Assembly (NCBI GenBank): GCA_015852425.1
Contig: JAAAIG010000623.1
Location: 3,610 to 23,389, forward strand
Source of the DNA: Gryganskiella cystojenkinii
Taxonomy: Eukaryota; Mortierellomycota; Mortierellomycetes; Mortierellales; Mortierellaceae
DNA length: 19,780 nucleotides
Direction: 5' to 3'
In this document: positions 9,200 to 16,632 of the stretch, in pieces
Position numbering within the stretch: the first letter of the stretch is position 1
How the letters are laid out: the number at the start of each line of letters is the position of its first letter
Made by a program: the position numbers and the translations under genes
Notes under the pieces: generated by a model
What the model saw: the letters and a program-made list of their open reading frames with translations, nothing else
Databases searched by the model: none
What the model was told of the DNA's origin: nothing

Positions 9200-11545
9200 A
9201 TGCAGCAGCAGCAGGTGTTCAATCCAAAGGACTACCCCATCGTCGTCGCCATCGACTTTGGCACAACCTTCTCGTACGTTGTTGTTTAATGACGGATTCC
9301 AACGGGAACTCCTTTTTTCATCTTTAACCATCCCTCATTGCCACCCTGTACTCCCACGCTTTCCCTTTGCTACTACGCCGTCTTGTTTTTTCGATTCTCT
9401 TGCTCTTCTTGATTTTATGCTCCACCTCTCGACCTTTCCTTCTTGTTTGAACAACACAAAGCAAACGGCGTTTGTCTGATTGTTTGTCGCATGTTCGCAA
9501 GTTCTCAAAACTCATCCGTTCACTTGATTCAATCACTACTATATAGAGGCTGTGCTTATGCCTATGCCCAGGACGACAAGGAGGTCATTGACATCACCAG
9601 CTGGTAAGTGCGATTCAACACATGACTGACTGACTCACTATTCTCTCACTCTTCTCTCTCCTCGTCTTTGTTGTTGCGAGAACATTCTAAATCCGCGTGC
9701 TCTCGTTTCTTTTCCAGGGACACACCACCCAAAAAAAATAAAAAATAGGGAAGCTGTGTGCGCCACAGCTGACAAACACGAGTGCCATGCAGCCCCCATA
9801 TCAACAACAACCACAACAACTGTTACTACTTCAGTCTGACTAATGAACTTGAAATCCATTCCCGCCTCCCATCAAATCAAATCTAGGCCCAAACAAAACA
9901 TTCAGTACCCAAAAACACCGACCCTCAACCTGTACAAAAAAGATGATCCCGAGAACAAACTCGTCGCATGGGGTTGGCGCGCAAAGATGGAGACACTCAA
10001 GCCCACAGCCCGTCATCACACACTTCTGTACCAGTACAAACTTCACCTGGACGAGAACCAGCAGAGCAACCCACTCGACGTCGACATTACTGTCCTGGAT
10101 GCCATCTCTCATTACCTCGACGCCTTTCACGAGTACGTCGTCGGCGAGATTATGCGTGGATTCGCCAAAAACTTTCAACGAGACCATTTCCGATACTGTC
10201 TGACCGTACCGGCCATGTGGTCCGATCGCGCCAAGAACGTCATGCGTCAGGCCGCTGTCAAGGCCAACCTCATCAAGGATACCGACCACCCTGACCGTCT
10301 CATGTTGATCTCAGAACCTGAGGCCGCTGCTCTGTACTGTGAACGCAAGTGTGACCAATTCGATCTCGGCCACGGCGACCGATTCATGATCTGCGATGCC
10401 GGTGGTGGAACCGTCGATCTGATCGTCTTTGAAATTGCTGTCACGACCGCGGGACGAAGACTCTCAGAGGTCACCAAGGGACATGGTGCCTCTTGTGGAT
10501 CTGTTTTCCTTGACAGACACATGCGACGTCTTCTCGAGGAAAAATTCGGTCATCATGCTGCCAACTTCCCCGCCAACATTATTCCCAACTTGGTCGATAC
10601 CTTTGCGGATGTGATCAAGCCCCAGTTTGATGGACTCGAGGATCAGTTCTTACAATTACCCGCGAACCGTTGCTTTGATGATTTGGAGGATCCCGAGGCC
10701 GTCGGTATCGATGATGGCTACTTGGTCTTGACTGCGGCAGAGCTCAAGGAGAACGTCTTTGAGCCCGTCGTCAAGGATGTCTTGTCGTTGATTCAGGAGC
10801 AGTTGACGCAAGCCAAGGACTGTGCTGCCATTTTCTTGGTCGGAGGCTTTGGATCGTCCAACTACCTTTACAGCCGTGTCAAGCAACAGTTCAGCGGTCA
10901 AGTCGGATTGATCTCGATCCCTCCTCGTCCCGAGTTGGCTGTCGTCCGTGGAGCGGTCTGCGTCGGTTTGAACCCTCGTGTCGTCACCTCCCGTATTGCG
11001 CGTCGTTGCTACGGTATTTCATCCGATCAGCCTTTCGAGAAGGGCAAAGATCCCTTGGCGAAGCGCAAGTTTGAGGTCAACGGTGTCTGGTGTATCGATC
11101 GGTTCTCGCCCTTTGTCAAGAAAGGTCAGAAGTTGAACGTGGATGAATCGATCTCGCGAGAGTTCTCGTTCACAAAGTACTCAGAGGCACCAGAGGATTA
11201 TAACATTGCCTTGTACGCCGCTGACACCGACAGTGAACCACCCAGATATACCACTGATCCCGGTATTGCCAAGTTGGCGGATATTCCTATCCCCTGTCCG
11301 CACTCGCCCTCTGCTCGTCTTGGCTCTATGGTAAGAAAAAAACATCGGGTTATCGAGATGATTTGCAGCGATTTTGTTCCTGGATCCCCACATTAACTCT
11401 TTACTTTCTCTAATTTTTTTTTGGGTGTTAGGTCAAGGTCAAGGTCAACATGAACTTTGGATTGAACGAGATCAAGGCCGAGGCTGTCGTTGGTGACAAG
11501 GTGTACAGTACCATCCTACAGTTCGATGCCGTCGATACCTATTAA
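9200..11545 (+). CDS. HSPA12-like Hsp70 family ATPase (four exons)
   Basis: Model: exons 9200-9273, 9547-9603, 9887-11330 and 11432-11545 (stop TAA), 562 residues; phases 2, 2, 0 and all junctions canonical GT-AG. Actin/Hsp70 ATPase motifs are in order: phosphate-1 loop AIDFGTTFSG (residues 17-26, split by intron 1), a connecting segment LTVPAMWSDRAK, SEPEAAALYC, phosphate-2 DAGGGTVD (214-221) and adenosine motif FLVGGFGSS (360-368). Length and divergent C-terminal part match the atypical HSPA12A/B-like branch, not a canonical 640-residue Hsp70 with a DnaK-type peptide domain and EEVD tail; the last 150 residues are strand-rich. Expected role: cytosolic ATP-binding chaperone-like protein; substrate unknown. 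The ATG lies in a good context (caccATG) after a pyrimidine-rich leader. Introns 1 and 2 are 273 and 283 nt. HSPA12-like genes are known to be multiplied in some fungi, so this may be one of a family. Confidence 0.9.
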
Positions 11546-11866
11546 AGAGATAAGCCCCATGTACCGCCTTTCTCAAACAACAACCATTTCATAACCAACA
11601 CTACGTCAAACAAGTAGCAGGGCTGCAAAATATCAATCATATTGGAAAAAAGATAAATATAACAAAAAAATATTGTATTTCATTGACGTGGTATGGCGTT
11701 GAGGACATGTGGAACAGCAACTGAGAAGGGAGGTAAAAAAAATAGTAAAAACAAAACTGTTTCTTCCCGTAGTGAAGTGCTAGAATTTTCTCGTTCTTCC
11801 ACTCTCTATCCTTCTCATAGCCGCATGGCTCACTCTTGGCATCAACTCTTTCCAAATCTTCGGTTC
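11546..11866. other. Shared 3' region between convergent genes
   Basis: 321 bp between the stop codons of the Hsp70-like gene and the dehydrogenase gene. It is A-rich in the middle (about 11640-11670, and a second A-rich patch near 11735-11755) and presumably carries both 3' ends. No canonical AATAAA is evident on either strand and no gene is visible. Confidence 0.5.
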
Positions 11867-13176
11867 CTATGCAACCTTGATCACGATCTTGCCCCTGGAT
11901 CGACCAGCCTCACTCCTGTCAAAGGCTTCGAGGACCGAGGACAGCGAGAATTCCTCAAACACTGAATCGATCACGGGATTGACCTCTGCGGCACGATCGA
12001 GAAGATCTATGGCCTCCCTCAGAACTTGACCATCCTTGAACGTCGACACAAAATGATAGCCGGGACCGGACTGCAGGAACGTGGTCAGTTTCTTGCTCCC
12101 GATGTTCATGCCCGTCGCCAGGAAGTGGAATGGTGTATCTAACGCGTTATCGGGAGTGGCAATACGGACCAGGTTTCCTGTCGGTTTTAAGAGCGTTGAT
12201 CGATTGGCCCAGATCTATAAGTGAAAAAGAAAGGTGAGGGTTTTAGTCCACCTGCCAGGAAATATTGTATTAGCACGTTTCCGTGGTTTCGTAATACCTC
12301 TGAGGCAGAGCCGACCGTATCATAGACAAAGTCAAAGTCCTGGTTGCGATAAACTTGGGTCACGTCTGTAGTCTTGTAATCTACAACCTCGTCCGCACCA
12401 ACGTCCTGGACCAACTGCATGTTGGCTGTTGAGCAGACACCCACAACATGAGCACCCAGAGCCTTGGCCATTTGAACACCAACAGTTCCTGTGAAAAACA
12501 GCGGAGAAAACAAGAGATACGGTCGTCGCATAAGTGGGTGTGGTCACGCCTGTTGTCCATAAGGAGCACATAGATGAAAAAAAAGTTTGCTTCAGATCTG
12601 TGTCATGCTCTTACCTGCGCCGCCACTCGCACCGTTGACCAGGACCTTGTCGCCCTTCTTGACCTTGCCCTGGACGACGAGTGACAACCAAGCAGAGACC
12701 GCGACCGTGGGCCAGGCCGCAGCCTGTTCAAAAGTCCATCGTTCCGGTTTCTTGACCACAAGAGAGTCATCCACGACCGTGTACTCTTGGAAGGAACCTG
12801 AGACCCGAGGGTTCAACATGGCCAAGATCTCATCACCAACTTGGACCTTGAAGGATGGCGCTGTTGCCGAGTCCTTGTCGCGCCGTCCTTCGCCTATTAT
12901 GAGATTTTGACCTGCTTTGGGACCGAGTGCGACAACAGTTCCGGCGACATCCCAGCCGGGGACTTTGATATTGGGCATGAAATGCCATGGCATGCCGCCT
13001 TTCATCACCTTCCAGTCGATCGGGTTCACGGCACAGGCATGGACCTTGATCAGGACTTGAGATCCTGTTGGGACCGGGACAGGCGCGGATTCATTGAAGG
13101 TCAATTGATCGACGCGGTTTTTGTTAGGGCAGGTCCATTGGACAGCTTTCATGGTCAAGGGGAGATTTGGTGCCAT
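11867..13176 (-). CDS. Medium-chain NAD(P)-dependent quinone-oxidoreductase-type dehydrogenase (three exons)
   Basis: Model: exon 1 13176-12615, exon 2 12488-12298, exon 3 12214-11867 (stop at 11869-11867), 366 residues; introns of 126 and 83 nt, phases 1 and 0. The N-terminal GroES-like domain shows HACAVNPIDWKVM and PGWDVAGTVVALG, typical of the quinone oxidoreductase/zeta-crystallin-like branch. The Rossmann domain begins with VNGASGGAGTVGVQMAKALG (180-199; exons 1 and 2 join inside this loop) followed by the usual GADEVVDY. The C-terminus reads GRSRGKIVIKV, the usual family ending. No structural or catalytic zinc cysteine set is seen, so it is probably a zinc-free NADPH-dependent reductase of quinones or enones, related to YIM1/RTN4IP1-like proteins. 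The substrate cannot be told. A start at the next Met (residue 9) is possible. Confidence 0.92.
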
Positions 13177-13861
13177 TAGTTGTCGTTGTTTGTTCTGTAA
13201 AAGTTGGTGGGGAGATAAATATTTAGATGGAAAGAGGATGCTGGAGCAAGGAACGCTTCTTTTATATGATAAGTGTAAAATTCAAATGGCTGATCGGGGC
13301 CAATAGAGGACGAGAGCACAAGAACGGATAATCTTTGGCTTGTTGGCCGCCGGTCTAGGCCTCAAGAGGACGCGCGGTTGAATTTTTTTTTTTCTCTTGT
13401 TGACGTGCATTGGCTTTTAATCGGACGGTCAAAATAATAAGTTCAGAGTCGAAACGAGCCCCGGAATGTTGTCGTTGTCCACGCGTTCATGTATCAAGGT
13501 ACCTGCTCTCGATCAATAAGCTGGTGAAATGATGAAGAGAAAATTTCTAGTTTTATTTCGTAGACCTATTTGTTTCTGCCAAGAGAAAAAAAAATTCAGG
13601 ATCTAGTCGATCATGTAGGGCTGTTGTCAGTGCCAAGATCGTCCAGATCACACACCGGGTGCGGTGCGCACAACTTCTATCGCAACTTTTTTCTCATTGT
13701 TTTGCGCGCTTTCTCTACTCGTTTTCGCTGGTGAGATCACTTGTGATCGATCATACTGTATGTGAGTTCTTCGTGACGTAGTACTACCGCGACTCCTACA
13801 CCCTTTCACATCACTCCCACTCCCACCGCTTTTCACAAATTCCCAACAAGAAAAGTCCAAA
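13177..13861. promoter_or_regulatory. Divergent upstream region, dehydrogenase gene / broken gene
   Basis: 685 bp. On the minus strand a TATAAA (13266-13261) lies about 85 nt upstream of the dehydrogenase start and a second AT-rich motif lies near 13213-13226. On the right side an inverted repeat GATCACttGTGATC (13735-13748), immediately followed by an overlapping TGATCGATCA, precedes a C-rich leader that runs into the ATG of the broken gene. An A/T homopolymer occurs at about 13382-13393. No gene seen. Confidence 0.5.
13261..13266 (-). promoter_or_regulatory. TATA-like box of dehydrogenase gene
   Basis: TATAAA on the minus strand about 85 nt upstream of the dehydrogenase ATG, in an otherwise mixed-composition region. 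Position fits a core promoter; no direct evidence of use. Confidence 0.4.
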
Positions 13862-14717
13862 ATGGCGTACTGTACCAATGTTGAATATCTTCAAAAACAC
13901 AATACCCTCTCAGTTCAAGGAGCCTCGAGCATTCAACCACGCCCCATGCTCGACATTCCTGAAACCATCAGACCACCAACGCCGAGATATTACCGAAAAA
14001 TGGTTGCATAATGTGCTGCCCTCGCTCAAGCGTAGTGAGAGGAAAATGCTGGTACTTGGTTGACCACTGAGTGGACGACCAAAGAAGTCCAACTAGAGGA
14101 AGTTTGGGTCAATCTAATCAAAACAGAAAGGAACTTCAAGCACCGCAGGAGAGAAGGGGGTATTTGAAGACAGCTGGAGAAAAGCGACTACGGGTAGCAA
14201 AGAACTACCTCTTAAAGAAACAAGGCGCGACTTTGGCAAAGCAGATTCTCCGCAAACACTCTGACGTGGTTATTGAATCGTTGGTATTGATGTCGGCATC
14301 GTATGCTAGTTGTCCAGAAATGGAGACGCCCGAGTTGAAAAGCAAGAGTCGGGGGAAGGGCCAGCAGCCTCAGTGGTGACAGCTCCAGAGCCTAAAGATC
14401 ATTTGGAGGAGACAGAAAGTGAAACAGCGGTCGAGGACACGGAAGTGTCAGCTGTCTCTTGTTAATAACTTGTCCCGAATACAGCGGCGGCAGTAGTCTT
14501 GAATGCAGAGACTACCTATGTTATGCACAGGCTTGCGACTACCTACATTGCCCCTGAGGTGATCAATGTATCCCGGCTTGTCCATCTGATGGAGATCTTC
14601 GAGTGTGTCAAAGTGAAGGTCCAGCAGACAGCCGCCCAGATTCGTCGAGTCTTCGAAGGTTCATGCAAGCCCGCACCCCAAAGTGCCGTTGTCGTGGCTC
14701 TGGCCATCGCGATATAA
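13862..14717 (+). pseudogene. Apparent frame-broken gene of unknown function
   Basis: A normal-looking fungal gene start (C-rich leader, aaaATGGCG) opens a frame that stops after 49 codons at 14009-14011. Protein-like sequence then continues in changing frames on the same strand: about 14000-14060 in another frame (LPSLKRSERKMLVLG), 14057-14155 back in the first (TTEWTTKEVQLEEVWVNL), 14160-14350 in the third (lysine-rich, YLKTAGEKRLRVAKNYL), and 14355-14717 in the second frame again (acidic, then MHRLATTYIAPEVINVSRL), the last with two stops near 14462. Two of the switches coincide with GGGGG runs (14156-14160, 14351-14355). No usual-length introns with matching phases explain them. I do not recognise the product. 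A decayed gene is most likely; assembly errors or an unusual intron pattern are alternatives. Confidence 0.42.
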
Positions 14718-15120
14718 AAAGCCGAAGAATTGTTAGATTGTTGATGGACAATAATACGACATATTCGTTCCTGTAGGATGAAGTAGAACCACTGTGGAAT
14801 GTTACAGGCAACAGTGCACTTTCATCATACTCAGAAAGTCGAAATCAGCCATGCAGCTTGTCAGCTTTGAGTTCCTACTCCACGTTGGCCGATACTCTCT
14901 GTTTTTCGTTTGCTTTTATTCAAGAGAGTTGTTATATACACAAAAAGAAACGTTTGCTCAAGCAAAAGCTCTTTTTTCCCCCTTCTTATTCTTCTGCAAA
15001 AACACGTAACTGGTACAGGGCGAGAGAAAACGACGAAAAGGTTGGCCATCGGGTAGTCGAAAGCAACAAAAAAAAGTCGGCGCTTGGGAAGGGTCTTGGA
15101 ATTTCGTGACAGCTTTTTCT
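14718..15120. other. Intergenic region, broken gene to IF1 gene
   Basis: 403 bp between the end of the broken gene and the stop codon of the IF1 gene. It holds a minus-strand AATAAA (14920-14915) about 200 nt past the IF1 stop, a possible polyadenylation signal. Nothing else is recognisable; short open frames on both strands look like chance. Confidence 0.4.
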
Positions 15121-15504
15121 TTACTTTCCTAGCTTCTTCTTGAGCTCAGCAGCCTCCTTTTCGGCCTTGGCGAGACTCTCCCTGAGCTTTTTGATCTCCT
15201 CTTGTTCCTATGGAGAAGGATAACAACAGAGGTTAAGTGGCAGTCCTCGTGAATGGAGACATCTGCTGGAACGCAACGAACAACCAACAACAAGAGAAAA
15301 GAATGAAGGAAACTGGGTGGCGGGCGGTCAAGGACGACTACGGCTTACCTTTTGACGGTAGTAGACCTCCTCCTGTGCCTTTTCCTTCCTCTTGAAAGCC
15401 TCAGAGTATGAGCGGGTTGAGGCGATAGCGATTCTTAGAGTGCTTGGTTGCACAAGAGTGCGTCGGAAGGCGGTGGTATTGTTGATGACAGCGAGGCGCA
15501 ACAT
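15121..15504 (-). CDS. INH1: Mitochondrial F1F0-ATPase inhibitor IF1 (two exons)
   Basis: Model: exon 1 15504-15349, exon 2 15207-15121 (stop TAA), 80 residues, with one 141-nt phase-0 intron (AAAAG|GTAAGC; acceptor ccatag). Residues 1-33 are an Arg-rich, acid-free mitochondrial presequence ending RSYS, a usual processing context. The core AFKRKEKAQEEVYYRQKEQE (about 36-55) matches the IF1 inhibitory segment, which in the family inserts between alpha and beta subunits of F1 and blocks ATP hydrolysis when the proton gradient collapses. The rest is a short Lys/Glu/Ala coiled coil ending in LKKKLGK. The mature part is shorter than mammalian IF1 and contains no histidine. A longer open frame upstream of this ATG exists, but the presequence starts cleanly at this Met and upstream sequence is pyrimidine-rich leader. 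It lies 370 bp downstream of SDHAF4 on the same strand. Confidence 0.88.
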
Positions 15505-15873
15505 ATTGTAGGGCTGTTTTGCTGCTCTTTGAAGACGGGTTTTGGGGTAGGGAAAGGTGTTTGTTCGTGGGAAAGAGTTGTGGAGGATGAAAAAGAAAGA
15601 GGTGTAAAGAAAGGGGGGAAAAAAGAAAGGAAAAAGGAGGTGTGGAACGGAGACCGAGACAGGGAAGGCTGACCCGCACCAACTGCTGTCCGACGCACAA
15701 AAACGATCCAATGCACGCACGTCCTGCAAACCCATCCCTTCCAGTCTCTTGCGATGTTGTGTGACTGGGCATTTTAAGAGTTGCTGGATCGATCCAGAAC
15801 CATGATGGTTGTGCAACCGCAAAACATCTTTTTCTTCCAATGAATAGCTTTATTACAACAGTACTCCATCCCT
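15505..15873 (-). promoter_or_regulatory. IF1 promoter and SDHAF4 3' region
   Basis: 369 bp between two minus-strand genes. Nearest IF1 is a pyrimidine-rich minus-strand tract (the plus-strand purines at about 15585-15660), the likely leader/transcription start zone. Nearest SDHAF4 is an AATAAA. No other gene is visible. Confidence 0.5.
15849..15854 (-). terminator. Candidate poly(A) signal of SDHAF4
   Basis: AATAAA on the minus strand, 20 nt after the SDHAF4 stop codon, in the context TGTAATAAAGC. A short 3' untranslated region would fit the close spacing to the IF1 promoter. Confidence 0.55.
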
Positions 15874-16233
15874 CTAGAAATCAGTGACACGACCTTTGAA
15901 GGACCAGTCGCCGAAACGGACAGGCTCACGCTTGGGTCCACCGACCTCTCCCGTCGTAGGGTTGGTGTCGCCTTCAAACTCATTTGGAACAGGCGTCTTT
16001 GCGTCGGGATGTTCGGTGGCTGGGCTTGAGGCTGCCTCCTTGACGAGCTTCTCAAACTCTGCTTGATCAGCAGCAGATCCGAGCGGGAGAGGACCAGGGC
16101 CCTTTGGGCGCAGTCCTGCGTAAGAACGAGTTGAAATGAGAACGAGGGCTGATCTTGACGAAGGGGTAGAAGCGAATGAGACAGGAGAGGAATGGGCAAG
16201 CAGGCCGAGCGTTGTTCTTGCGAGTGGCGACAT
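15874..16233 (-). CDS. SDH8: Succinate dehydrogenase assembly factor 4, mitochondrial
   Basis: Intronless, 119 residues, ATG at 16233 with A at -3, stop TAG at 15876-15874. The C-terminal third carries the hallmark of the SDHAF4/Sdh8 family (DUF1674): PNEFEGDTNPTTGEVGGPKR (83-102) and YGDWS-like FGDWSFKGRVTDF at the extreme C-terminus (107-119). Residues 1-37 form an Arg/Ser/Thr-rich, acid-free mitochondrial targeting sequence ending TRSY. In yeast and animals this matrix protein binds the flavinylated catalytic subunit of complex II, shields it from auto-oxidation and helps it join the iron-sulfur subunit. Residues 52-72 are a probable helix. It is divergent from the succinyl-CoA ligase alpha gene, whose product supplies succinate, the complex II substrate. 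Identification is firm from the C-terminal motif. Confidence 0.95.
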   Translation of the reverse strand: MSPLARTTLGLLAHSSPVSFASTPSSRSALVLISTRSYAGLRPKGPGPLPLGSAADQAEFEKLVKEAASSPATEHPDAKTPVPNEFEGDTNPTTGEVGGPKREPVRFGDWSFKGRVTDF

Positions 16234-16632
16234 TGTTTCTATTGATTGATTCTTTGTTGATATGATGAGGGGTATACGGTGTAATGCAGGAGCAGAAGAG
16301 TGAATGGAGTGGGAATGCCGAGTCTCTTTTTTGCCACGAAAAAAAGCTCAAGGGAACAATAAAAGGGCACGTACAGAGAGGAACAATTTCGTACGTGGAA
16401 ATATCGTCCCGGGCCTTTGCTTTTCCCTTTGTTTTCATTTTGTGCGAAAAACCCCCCAAACGTGTCCTGGGCTTCCTCGCCCTGCAATTGCAGGTCCAAA
16501 GTCCGTCCACAGTTGCGACTCGAAGGATTCGATTCCAATCCATCACCCCCAAAGAAAAGCGAATCTTTATTTTTTTTTTTCTCTTTCTCATCATCATCCG
16601 TACTCCCACCTCCCCACTCCATCAAAACTACC
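16234..16632. promoter_or_regulatory. Divergent promoter, SDHAF4 / succinyl-CoA ligase alpha
   Basis: 399 bp shared between two divergently transcribed mitochondrial genes. It contains a perfect 14-bp palindrome at 16481-16494 and a T/C-rich leader (about 16565-16630) directly before the ligase ATG. No clear TATA box on either side. The open frames through it on both strands have no ATG context or codon support and are taken as chance. Confidence 0.6.
16481..16494. promoter_or_regulatory. 14-bp perfect palindrome CCTGCAATTGCAGG
   Basis: The sequence equals its own reverse complement over all 14 positions and lies 139 bp upstream of the ligase ATG and 248 bp from the SDHAF4 ATG. Palindromes of this length are the usual form of sites bound by dimeric transcription factors. 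Its function is inferred only. Confidence 0.4.

Noticed and set aside
9021..9479. Plus-strand 152-codon frame across the Hsp70-like leader and first intron
   Set aside because: Serine/Phe/Leu-rich translation of C/T-rich leader DNA; the Hsp70 exon lies in another frame.
9840..10289. 149-codon minus-strand frame opposite Hsp70 exon 3
   Set aside because: Antisense shadow of a codon-biased exon; the sense strand carries clear Hsp70 motifs.
12187..12531. Separate short dehydrogenase ORF on the minus strand
   Set aside because: It is exon 2 of the dehydrogenase read through both flanking introns, not a gene.
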